The position numbers were made by a program, and so were the translations under genes. The notes beneath the pieces are model-generated. The model saw nothing but the letters and a program-made list of their open reading frames with translations. It searched no databases and had not been told where the DNA came from. From the NCBI RefSeq assembly GCF_002915575.1, contig NZ_PQGD01000027.1, forward strand, positions 1 through 64,000: DNA of 64,000 nucleotides. Reading direction: 5' to 3'. Positions 21,070-28,987 of the stretch are shown piece by piece. Position 1 is the stretch's first letter. The number at the start of each line of letters is the position of its first letter. Origin of the DNA: Superficieibacter electus. GTDB taxonomy: Bacteria; Pseudomonadota; Gammaproteobacteria; Enterobacterales; Enterobacteriaceae.

Positions 21070-22287
21070 ATGAGCACGAGCGAATTACGGGATCGTCTGG
21101 ACCACAGTATTCAGCAGCACCGCGACGACTACATCGCAATTTCGAAAGACATCCATGCCCATCCGGAAACCGGGAATAACGAATATTACGCCAATGAGGT
21201 CTTAACGGCGCTGTTAAGAAAGCATGGATTTACCGTCACGTCTAATGTTGCCGGGCATGAAACCGCCTTTTATGCGGTGAAAGAGAGCGCGAAGCCGGGG
21301 CCGACCATTGCTTTTCTGGCGGAATACGACGCGCTGATTGATATCGGCCACGCCTGCGGTCATAACATTATCGGCGTGACCAGCATCGCGGCGGCGGTTG
21401 CGCTGAGCGAAACGCTGGATCAGACCGGCGGTAAAGTGGTGGTGCTCGGCACACCAGCCGAAGAGGGCGGGCTGCGCGGGAAAGGTGGTATTAACGGTAA
21501 CGTCAAAGCACGCTTTGTGGAGCACGGTTTTCTGGACGATGTCGACGCGGCGCTGATGGTTCATCCCTCCGGAAAAACGCGGCTTACCGGCCCGACGCTA
21601 GCCAATAATCATCTCTACTTTCATTTCTACGGTAAACCGTCGCATGCGGGCAGTTCGCCGCATAAAGGCGTTAACGCGCTGGATGCGCTGGTGCTGCTGT
21701 ACAACGGCATCAGCGTGCTGCGCCAGCAGCTTCCTGACGGCGTGCGGGTTCACGGCATTATCACCAACGGCGGCCAGGCACCAAACGTGATCCCGGAATA
21801 TGCCTCAGGACATTTCTACATCCGTGCCGCCACCCGCGAGCAGGTGATTGAACTGGAGCCGCGCATTCGCGCTATTGCAGAAGGGGCCGCGCTGGCGACC
21901 GGCACGACGGTGAAAATTGAGCACCAGGTCGGCCCGCGTGATTTTCGCATCAATCACGCGCTTAACGCGGTGCTGCTGGACGAGTTTACTGTTGCCGGGG
22001 AAAACGTCGATCTGAAAGAGAAAGAAGGGCTGGGATCAACCGACGCGGGGGATATCAGCCATGCGGTGCCGACCGCTCATCCTTACATCAAAATCGGCCC
22101 CGACGAGCTGATCGGTCATACCGTGGCATTTCGCGAAGCGGCTAATTCCGCCAAAGGCTATGACGCGCTTATTACCGGTGCGCAGGTACTGGCGCGTACC
22201 GGATTGCGACTGCTCACCGATGCCGCGTTGTTGCAGGATATCAAAGATGAATTTGCCGGGCGCAAAACGTCTGGCCAGGCTGCCTAA
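21070..22287 (+). CDS. M20D family metallo-amidohydrolase
   Basis: This is a zinc-dependent peptidase/deacylase of the M20D group (AbgB, YxeP and indole-acetyl-amino-acid hydrolase relatives), 405 residues. Metal-site motifs are HACGHN at 94-99, AEEGG with Glu131 and Glu132, and MVHPSG. The dimerisation domain contains KPSHAGSSPHKGVNALDA and NGGQAPNVIPEYASGHFYIRAA. It has no signal peptide and so is cytoplasmic. It sits between two ABC importers, so a natural reading is that it frees an amino acid or amino-sulfonate from an N-acylated or dipeptide form. The start follows GAGG at 21058-21061. Confidence 0.88.
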   Translation: MSTSELRDRLDHSIQQHRDDYIAISKDIHAHPETGNNEYYANEVLTALLRKHGFTVTSNVAGHETAFYAVKESAKPGPTIAFLAEYDALIDIGHACGHNIIGVTSIAAAVALSETLDQTGGKVVVLGTPAEEGGLRGKGGINGNVKARFVEHGFLDDVDAALMVHPSGKTRLTGPTLANNHLYFHFYGKPSHAGSSPHKGVNALDALVLLYNGISVLRQQLPDGVRVHGIITNGGQAPNVIPEYASGHFYIRAATREQVIELEPRIRAIAEGAALATGTTVKIEHQVGPRDFRINHALNAVLLDEFTVAGENVDLKEKEGLGSTDAGDISHAVPTAHPYIKIGPDELIGHTVAFREAANSAKGYDALITGAQVLARTGLRLLTDAALLQDIKDEFAGRKTSGQAA

Positions 22288-22310
22288 CCCCTGACCGGAG
22301 CACCACAATA

Positions 22311-23873
22311 ATGAAAATGCTGTTTTCTGCCGCCGCGCTGATGCTGGCGGCAGCGTTACCCTGGGACACCGCGCAGGCGGCAAATGTGGATCGCAATGCG
22401 ACGCTGAATATTGCCTACGGCAACCGTCCCGGTACGCTCGATCCCTATCTCACTACCAACAATGCCACGTCGGATGTGGATCGGCATATTTTCGAAACGC
22501 TATTTACGATCAACGCCAAATTCGAACCGGTACCGGAACTGGTACAGAGCTATACCCTGAGCGACGATCGCAAAACCTATACGTTTGTATTGCGCGACGG
22601 TATTCACTTCCACGACGGACAGTTGCTGACCGCCGATGACGTGGTGGCCTCCATGAACCGCTGGCTGGCGACTTCCACGCAGGGAAAAGCCAACTTACCC
22701 GGCGTACAATTCGTGAAAGTCGATGACAAAACGGTTAGCCTGACGCTGCCCGCGCCGTCGTTAATCACGCTCAATGTGCTGGCCGATGTGAAAAACATCG
22801 CTGCGATTATGCCAAAACGCATTATCGACGCGGCTAATAGCAGCAAAAAACCGGTAACGGAGCTGGTCGGCACCGGCCCTTATAAGCTGGCAGAATTTAA
22901 ACAGGGTGACTATCTGCACCTGACCCGTTTTGATCACTATGTCTCGCGCACGGAGCCAGCGAGCGGCCTTGCCGGGCAGAAAAAAGCGGACGTGAAGGAT
23001 ATCTGGTTTCGCTACATCACTGACGAATCCACTCGTCTGGCAGGCGCAATGACCGGTGAATATGATCTGGTTTTCCAGTTGCCGAAAGACAACATTGAAA
23101 CCCTGCAAAGCGCGCCGGATATTTCGCTCTTCCAGCCGCACAGTGGCGGCTCGCTGATCACTTATCTGTTCAACAAACATCAGGGACCATTTGCCAACGT
23201 CAAACTACGCCAGGCATTTAATCTGGCGCTGGATGTTCATCAAACGCTGCTGGCAGGCTATAGCGATCCGCGCTTCTTTAAAGAAGATCCGTCGCTGGGG
23301 TTTCCGGATCAGGTCGACTGGTACAGCGAGGCGGGCAAGCCATACTGGAATCAGCACAAGCTGGATGAGGCGCGCAAGCTGGTGCAGGAATCCGGGTATA
23401 AAGGCGAAGAAGTGGTGATCATTGCCACTAAAGAGTATGCCGAGCTGTATAACCTGGCGATCGTTGCCCAGCAGGTGCTCAAACAGATTGGCGTCAAGTC
23501 TCGTCTCGACGTCTATGACTGGCCGACCGTGCTGCAACGCCGCCAGGACCCGAAAAACTTTGATCTCTGCGCGCTGGAATTCTCCATGCGTCAGGTACTG
23601 CATCAATATCCGTTCCTCGACTCGCGCGCTAAATTCCCGGGACTGAGCAATAGCCCAGAGATCGACGCGACGCTGGATGCGATCAAACAAGCGCCGTCGC
23701 TGAAAGAAGCGAAAGGGCTGGTGGACCAGCTTAACCTCCAGCTCTGGCAGTATCTGCCGGTGATTGTGCTGGGACGTACCGCGCCAGACGCGGTGGCCAT
23801 TAAAAATAACGTGAAGGGATATCAGGACCTGATTGGTCCTGTATTGTGGAATGTTAGCGTCAGCCAGCCCTGA
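22311..23873 (+). CDS. Dipeptide/oligopeptide-type ABC transporter substrate-binding protein
   Basis: This is a family 5 periplasmic binding protein (DppA/GsiB-like), 520 residues. The signal peptide ends at about residue 24 (DTAQA). It has LNIAYGNRPGTLDPYLTTNNATSD near the N-terminus and YTFVLRDGIHFHDGQLLTADDVVASMNRW, the family hallmark, around 90-120. It is the first of five genes for a full dipeptide-type importer, 23 bases after the M20 gene. Ligands of this family include dipeptides, glutathione, nickel chelates and opines, and the sequence does not decide between them. Confidence 0.9.
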   Translation: MKMLFSAAALMLAAALPWDTAQAANVDRNATLNIAYGNRPGTLDPYLTTNNATSDVDRHIFETLFTINAKFEPVPELVQSYTLSDDRKTYTFVLRDGIHFHDGQLLTADDVVASMNRWLATSTQGKANLPGVQFVKVDDKTVSLTLPAPSLITLNVLADVKNIAAIMPKRIIDAANSSKKPVTELVGTGPYKLAEFKQGDYLHLTRFDHYVSRTEPASGLAGQKKADVKDIWFRYITDESTRLAGAMTGEYDLVFQLPKDNIETLQSAPDISLFQPHSGGSLITYLFNKHQGPFANVKLRQAFNLALDVHQTLLAGYSDPRFFKEDPSLGFPDQVDWYSEAGKPYWNQHKLDEARKLVQESGYKGEEVVIIATKEYAELYNLAIVAQQVLKQIGVKSRLDVYDWPTVLQRRQDPKNFDLCALEFSMRQVLHQYPFLDSRAKFPGLSNSPEIDATLDAIKQAPSLKEAKGLVDQLNLQLWQYLPVIVLGRTAPDAVAIKNNVKGYQDLIGPVLWNVSVSQP

Positions 23874-23885
23874 TCGGAGCGCACC

Positions 23886-24842
23886 ATGAGAGGGTTCCTT
23901 TTTCACCGCCTGCTGGCGCTGTTGCCGGTGCTGTTTGTGGTGTCGATAGTGGTGTTTTGTCTGGTGCATCTGGCACCGGGCGATCCGGTACTGGTGATCC
24001 TCGGCAACGACGCCAGTCCCGGCGATATCGCCGCGCTGCGTCAGCAGATGGGGCTGGATCAACCCATTATGGTGCAATTTCTTCACTGGTTCGGCGCGGT
24101 GCTGCGGGGCGATCTCGGTCACTCGCTGTTTCTGGATACCAGCGTGATGGGGCTATTTTTGCAGCATCTGACGCCGACCCTGGCGTTGGCGTTGTATGCG
24201 CAGCTTATCGCCCTGACGCTGGGGCTGGCAGGCGGCGTGGTTAGCGCCTGGCAGCATGGGCGGTTTACCGACCGGGCAATCCGCGCGCTGGCAACACTCG
24301 GGATGTCGGTACCGGGCTTCCTGCTGGGGTTGTTTTTGATTTTTGTGTTTGCGGTACAACTGCGCTGGTTTCCGGTCGTCGGCTACCGCTCCACCAATAA
24401 CGATCTACTGCTGAATCTCTGGTATCTGACATTGCCTGCCGTTGCGCTGGGCTTTCGTATTGCCGCGCTGATCGCCCGGATGACGCGGGCGGTGATGCTG
24501 GATGTACTACAGGAAAACTTTATCAATACCGCCCGTGCGAAAGGGGTTCCGGAGCGTCTGGTGCTGTTGCGACACACCCTGAAAAATGCGCTGATCCCCA
24601 TTTTGACTATCTGCGGCGAGTCGTTCGCCGGGCTGGTCACCGGCACCATCGTGATCGAAAGCGTATTTGGCATTCCCGGCGTTGGATCGCTGATTGTGGA
24701 TTCGATCGAGCGGCGCGACGTGACGGTGATCCAGGGGGTTGTGCTGATGATCACCGTTTGTTATGTCCTGATCAATCTGGCGGTGGATCTGCTGAGCTAT
24801 TTCGCCGATCCGCGTCTCTCCGTTGAGGGGGCGGAAAGCTGA
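23886..24842 (+). CDS. Dipeptide-type ABC transporter permease (DppB/GsiC-like)
   Basis: This inner-membrane permease has 318 residues and about six membrane segments. The N-terminal DppB-type segment has HLAPGDPVLVILG followed by LRQQMGLDQPI. The coupling loop has NFINTARAKGVPERLVLLRHTLKNALIPIL. It pairs with the next gene product to form the translocation channel. The stop codon overlaps the start of the next permease (ATGA-type). Confidence 0.93.
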   Translation: MRGFLFHRLLALLPVLFVVSIVVFCLVHLAPGDPVLVILGNDASPGDIAALRQQMGLDQPIMVQFLHWFGAVLRGDLGHSLFLDTSVMGLFLQHLTPTLALALYAQLIALTLGLAGGVVSAWQHGRFTDRAIRALATLGMSVPGFLLGLFLIFVFAVQLRWFPVVGYRSTNNDLLLNLWYLTLPAVALGFRIAALIARMTRAVMLDVLQENFINTARAKGVPERLVLLRHTLKNALIPILTICGESFAGLVTGTIVIESVFGIPGVGSLIVDSIERRDVTVIQGVVLMITVCYVLINLAVDLLSYFADPRLSVEGAES

Positions 24843-25699
24843 TGAACTCACGAAATCCTGCGCTGTGGATCTGGCCTGTTTTGCTGGTGGCGATTGTGAT
24901 CCTGTCGTTTTTTGCCAGTGCGATCAGCGCCTGGGACCCTTATGCCATCGATCCGCTAAGCCGCCTGAAGCCGCCGAATGCGACGCACTGGTTCGGTACC
25001 GATAACTTTGGCCGCGATCTGTTTGTCCGCGTGGCGCTGGCGGTGCGCGTATCGCTGTCCGTTGGCGCGGCGGTGGCGGTGATTTCCGGCGTGGTGGGCA
25101 TGGTTATCGGCCTGCTGTGCGCCTGGTATCGCCCGGTTGACCGCATCTTAATGCGGGTCTGCGACGGCTTGTTCGCCTTTCCTTCGTTGCTGCTGGCGAT
25201 TGCCATCGTCGGCGTGCTGGGGCCGAAAATTGCTAACGTCGTGCTGGCGCTGTCGTTGGTGTATGTACCCTGTATCGCCAGGGTGATCCGTGGCGCGGCG
25301 ATGGTCATTAAAGAGAAAAACTTTATCGAGGCGCTGCGGGCGCAGGGCGCATCATCTTCGCGGATTATCTGGTTGCATCTACTGCCGAATGTGATTTCAC
25401 CGTTTATCGTGCAGGTAAGCTGGGTGTTTTCGGTGGCTATTCTCACCGAGGCGGCGCTCAGCTTTCTCGGCTCCGGCGTACCAGCACCGATGCCAAGCCT
25501 GGGCAATTTGCTGCTGGAAGGCAAGGCAGTCATTTTTACCGCGTGGTGGATGACGTTCTTCCCCGGTATCGCTATCGTTTTGCTGATTCTGGCACTGAAT
25601 ATTATCGGCGACGATCTGCGCGATAGCGCCGATCCGGGACTGAAACCTTTGCCACGCCGCATACTGCGCCGTTTAAAACGAGGAGGCCAGCATGGCTGA
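24842..25699 (+). CDS. Dipeptide-type ABC transporter permease (DppC/GsiD-like)
   Basis: This is the second channel subunit, 285 residues. It has the DppC N-terminal membrane helix, then HWFGTDNFGRDLFVRVALAVRVSL, a family hallmark, and the coupling loop KNFIEALRAQGASSSRIIWLHLLPNV. The ATG overlaps the previous stop, and the C-terminus overlaps the first dipeptide-type ATPase gene by 8 bases, so the whole set appears to be translated as one coupled unit. Confidence 0.93.
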   Translation: MNSRNPALWIWPVLLVAIVILSFFASAISAWDPYAIDPLSRLKPPNATHWFGTDNFGRDLFVRVALAVRVSLSVGAAVAVISGVVGMVIGLLCAWYRPVDRILMRVCDGLFAFPSLLLAIAIVGVLGPKIANVVLALSLVYVPCIARVIRGAAMVIKEKNFIEALRAQGASSSRIIWLHLLPNVISPFIVQVSWVFSVAILTEAALSFLGSGVPAPMPSLGNLLLEGKAVIFTAWWMTFFPGIAIVLLILALNIIGDDLRDSADPGLKPLPRRILRRLKRGGQHG

Positions 25700-26681
25700 A
25701 GCGTTGCTCCAGGTTAAGGATTTACGCGTTAATTTTGCCACCCGTCTTGGCGTGGTCGCCCCGGTGCGCGGTGTCTCTTTTAGGGTTGGCGCGCACGAAA
25801 CGCTGGGGATTATCGGCGAATCCGGCTGCGGCAAAAGTGTTACCGCCCAGGCGCTGATGGGACTGCTTTCACCGCGTACCAGCCGGGTAGAGGGAGAGAT
25901 TGTCCTGGCGGGACGTGCGCTCCAATCTCTGTCATTAAAATCGCGCAGACGCCTGAGCGGACAGGAGATGGCGATGATCTTCCAGGACCCGCTCTCCAGT
26001 CTGAACCCGGTGCTGACCATTGGCTTTCAGATCGATGAAAGCCTGCGGTTGCATACGACGCTTAATCGCCGCCAGCGGGCAGAAAAAATCGTCGCCCTAT
26101 TGCAGCAGGTCGGCATTCACGATCCGCAGCGTTGCGCCAGCGCCTGGCCGCATGAACTCTCCGGCGGAATGCGCCAGCGGGTGATGATCGCGATGGCGAT
26201 CGCCAGTTCACCCGCGTTGCTGATCGCCGATGAACCTACCACTGCGCTGGATGCGACGATCCAGGCGCAAATCCTCGATCTGCTGGACGAGATCAAGCGG
26301 CAAACCGGCATGGGGATTGTCATCATTACTCATGATCTCAGCGTCGTCGCCCGGCTCTGTCAGCGTGTAGTGGTACTGTATGCCGGAGAAGTGGTTGAAG
26401 AAACCGATGTGCAGACGCTATTTGCTAATCCACGACATCCTTACACCCGTGCGCTGCTCGCTGCGCGTCCGTCCGCGGACAGCCAGCCGAAAAGCGCGCT
26501 GCGGGAAATGCCGGGGCAGGTACCTTCGCTACATATGTTACCGTCCGGCTGCGCTTTTGCCGATCGCTGCCCGCTGGCCCAGCCGCGCTGTCGGGCGCAG
26601 GGACCGGCGCTGCGCCCCTTTGACACCTCTTCTCATCAGGTCCGCTGCTGGCGGGCCGAAGAAACCGGAGTGTTATTGTGA
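25692..26681 (+). CDS. Dipeptide-type ABC transporter ATP-binding protein (DppD-like)
   Basis: This ABC ATPase has 329 residues, with Walker A GESGCGKS at 42-49, signature [16 protein letters not shown], Walker [19 protein letters not shown] and the oligo-HPY C-terminal extension ([14 protein letters not shown], then [14 protein letters not shown]). The clustered cysteines in the extension are the type that bind an iron-sulfur cluster in some DppD proteins. It works as a heterodimer with the next ATPase. Confidence 0.93.
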   Translation: MAEALLQVKDLRVNFATRLGVVAPVRGVSFRVGAHETLGIIGESGCGKSVTAQALMGLLSPRTSRVEGEIVLAGRALQSLSLKSRRRLSGQEMAMIFQDPLSSLNPVLTIGFQIDESLRLHTTLNRRQRAEKIVALLQQVGIHDPQRCASAWPHELSGGMRQRVMIAMAIASSPALLIADEPTTALDATIQAQILDLLDEIKRQTGMGIVIITHDLSVVARLCQRVVVLYAGEVVEETDVQTLFANPRHPYTRALLAARPSADSQPKSALREMPGQVPSLHMLPSGCAFADRCPLAQPRCRAQGPALRPFDTSSHQVRCWRAEETGVLL

Positions 26682-27481
26682 TGAATACGCCGCTATTAAC
26701 CGTGCGCAACTTGTCAAAAACGTTCCAGCGTCGCGGGCAGAAGGTGCTGGCGGTCGATGACGTTAGCTTCAGCCTCCAGCCAGGTGAAACCTGGGCGTTG
26801 GTGGGCGAGTCCGGCAGCGGGAAAAGCACTACTGGCCGGCTGCTGCTTGGTTTGACGCCTGCCTCCGGAGGCGAAATCATATTCAACGGCATCTCGCTAC
26901 TGTCGGCGCGTCCCCAGCAATGGCGTAGCGTGCGCAGAGAGTTACAGATGATTTTCCAGGACCCGCTTTCATCGCTCGATCCCAAACGCACCATCGGCTA
27001 TAGCCTGGAAGAGCCGCTGATTATTCACGGCCTCAAAAACCGCCAGCAGGCAGTCGCGGAAATGCTGACCCAGGTAGGGCTGAAAGCGGAGGATGCCAGA
27101 CGCTATCCGCATGAGTTTTCCGGCGGCCAGCGGCAGCGCATAGGTATTGCGCGGGCGCTGATCCTTAAGCCAAAGCTTATCGTCTGTGATGAACCCGTCT
27201 CTGCTCTCGACGTGTCGATACAATCGCAGATCCTCAATTTATTGATGGCCCTCCAGCGGGAGTACGGGTTGGCTTATCTGTTTATCTCTCACGATCTCAA
27301 TGTGGTACGCCATATTGCCGATCGGGTGGGGGTGATGCATCGCGGTAAACTTGTCGAGCAGGGCGACAGCGAGCAGATTTTTGCCCGGCCTGAGCATCCC
27401 TATACCCGCTATTTGCTGGATGCGATTCTGCCCGCGCATCCGCCGGGAATGGATATTTCCCGCCTCGCCGTCAACGGATAA
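26681..27481 (+). CDS. Dipeptide-type ABC transporter ATP-binding protein (DppF-like)
   Basis: This is the second ABC ATPase, 266 residues, with Walker A GESGSGKS at 42-49, Q-loop [17 protein letters not shown], signature FSGGQRQRIGIARALI, and Walker B LIVCDEPVSALDVSIQSQ. It is shorter than DppF because the C-terminal oligo-HPY extension stops at HPYTRYLLDAILPAHP. ATG 26681 shares its A with the previous TGA. An in-frame GTG at 26678 is an equally spaced alternative that would add one residue. It is the last gene of the inserted operon. Confidence 0.92.
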   Translation: MNTPLLTVRNLSKTFQRRGQKVLAVDDVSFSLQPGETWALVGESGSGKSTTGRLLLGLTPASGGEIIFNGISLLSARPQQWRSVRRELQMIFQDPLSSLDPKRTIGYSLEEPLIIHGLKNRQQAVAEMLTQVGLKAEDARRYPHEFSGGQRQRIGIARALILKPKLIVCDEPVSALDVSIQSQILNLLMALQREYGLAYLFISHDLNVVRHIADRVGVMHRGKLVEQGDSEQIFARPEHPYTRYLLDAILPAHPPGMDISRLAVNG

Positions 27482-27495
27482 CTTACGTCGGGGAG

Positions 27496-27523
27496 TCGAC
27501 CTGGGGGCGGTGTCGGTTATAAT
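27496..27523 (+). promoter_or_regulatory. Candidate rlmB promoter
   Basis: A perfect -10 TATAAT at 27518-27523 and a -35-like TCGACC at 27496-27501 (4 of 6 matches) are separated by 16 bases, 55 bases before the rlmB start. In E. coli rlmB can be transcribed with rnr. Here the inserted operon and the terminator after rnr separate them, so a private promoter would be needed. Confidence 0.6.
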
Positions 27524-27577
27524 AGGCGCGTAATCACCCGATAACCCGGCGCAACCCGCCTAAAATGAGTACCTTTG

Positions 27578-28309
27578 ATGAGTGAAATGATCTACGGCAT
27601 CCACGCGGTGCAGGCACTGCTGGAGCGCGCACCGGAGCGTTTTCAGGAGGTTTTTATCCTGAAAGGACGTGAAGATAAACGTCTGCTGCCGCTTATTCAC
27701 GCGCTGGAAGCCCAGGGCGTGGTGATCCAGCTGGCGAACCGTCAGTATCTGGATGAGAAAAGCGAAGGGGCGGTGCATCAGGGGATCATCGCGCGCGTCA
27801 AGCCGGGTCGCCAGTATCAGGAAAACGATCTACCGGATCTGATCGCCTCGCTCGATCAGCCTTTCTTTTTGATCCTCGACGGCGTTACCGATCCGCATAA
27901 TCTCGGTGCCTGCCTGCGCAGCGCCGATGCGGCAGGCGTTCATGCTGTGATTGTTCCGCGCGATCGCTCGGCCCAGCTTAACGCGACGGCGAAAAAAGTG
28001 GCCTGCGGGGCGGCGGAAAACGTGCCGCTGATCCGCGTGACCAACCTGGCGCGTACCATGCGTCTGCTTCAGGAAGAGAATATCTGGATAGTCGGTACCG
28101 CGGGCGAAGCGGATCATACGCTATACCAGAGCAAAATGACCGGGCCGCTGGCGCTGGTGATGGGCGCAGAAGGCGAAGGTATGCGTCGCCTGACCCGTGA
28201 GCATTGCGATGAGTTGATTAGCATTCCCATGGCGGGAAGCGTGTCGTCGCTTAACGTGTCGGTGGCAACCGGGATTTGCCTGTTCGAAGCGGTGCGCCAG
28301 CGCAGCTGA
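27578..28309 (+). CDS. rlmB: 23S rRNA (guanosine-2'-O)-methyltransferase RlmB
   Basis: RlmB methylates the ribose of G2251 in the 23S rRNA peptidyl-transferase region using S-adenosylmethionine. A small N-terminal substrate-binding domain (1-75) precedes the SPOUT knotted domain with [25 protein letters not shown], the [14 protein letters not shown] motif and the C-terminal [18 protein letters not shown] knot. The 243 residues from ATG 27578 match E. coli. The TTG three bases upstream is not favoured. Confidence 0.96.
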   Translation: MSEMIYGIHAVQALLERAPERFQEVFILKGREDKRLLPLIHALEAQGVVIQLANRQYLDEKSEGAVHQGIIARVKPGRQYQENDLPDLIASLDQPFFLILDGVTDPHNLGACLRSADAAGVHAVIVPRDRSAQLNATAKKVACGAAENVPLIRVTNLARTMRLLQEENIWIVGTAGEADHTLYQSKMTGPLALVMGAEGEGMRRLTREHCDELISIPMAGSVSSLNVSVATGICLFEAVRQRS

Positions 28310-28322
28310 CCGCAGGGAATAG

Positions 28323-28880
28323 CCTGCCCGGTGGCGCTGCGCTTACCAGGCCTACAGTACGATGTAACCCGCTGATATTATGCCCTTTGTAGGCCGCGCA
28401 ACGTGAAGTCGCCGCCCGGCATTATCCGGTACGTAACCTGCCCGGTGGCGCTGCGCTTACCGGGCCTACAGCACGATGTAACCCGCTGATATTATGGCCT
28501 TCGTAGGCCGGGCAAGGCGAAGCCGCCGCCCGGCATTATCCGGTACGTAACCTGCCCGGTGGCGCTGCGCTTACCGGGCCTACAGCACGATGTAACCTGC
28601 TGATATTGTGGCTTTCACAGGCCGGGCAAGGCGAAGCCGCCGCCCGGCATTATCCGGCACGTAACCTGCCCGGTGGCGCTGCGCTTACCAGGCCTACAGT
28701 ACGATGTAACCCGCTGATATTATGCCCTTTGTAGGCCGGGCAAGGCGAAGCCGCCGCCCGGCATTATCCGGCACGTAACCTGCCCGGCGGCGCTGCGCTT
28801 ACCGGGCCTACAGTACGATGTAACCCGCTGATATTATGCCTTTCGTAGGCCGGGCAAGGCGAAGCCGCCGCCCGGTATCG
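28323..28880. repeat. REP/BIME tandem array, five copies at 114-bp period
   Basis: The motif CCTGCCCGGTGGCGCTGCGC (or a one-base variant) begins at 28323, 28437, 28551, 28665 and 28779, exactly 114 bases apart each time. Each unit has a REP in one orientation, a spacer with the GATGTAACCYGCTGATATT core, then an inverted REP with GGCCGGGCAAGGCGAAGCCG. This is a BIME in which the spacers repeat as well as the palindromes. It fills the space between rlmB and aidB, where E. coli has yjfIJKLMC. Confidence 0.93.
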
Positions 28881-28987
28881 TGACGCAGCGGTCAGCGTGT
28901 TGACCTCGTTTTTGTGACCTTTCTCCCATGCACGTCCTCCTTCGCTGTCCATACTTATCTCCATCATGCCTGAAGGAGGAGGACGTC

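Noticed and set aside
16498-27577. Prophage or transposon origin for the organosulfur insert
   Set aside because: No integrase, transposase, tRNA-type attachment repeat or flanking direct repeat is visible; base composition looks like its neighbours by eye.
28308-28930. CRISPR array between rlmB and aidB
   Set aside because: Units are 114 bases with palindromic REP ends and conserved spacers; a CRISPR would have short repeats and unique spacers. No cas genes are nearby.
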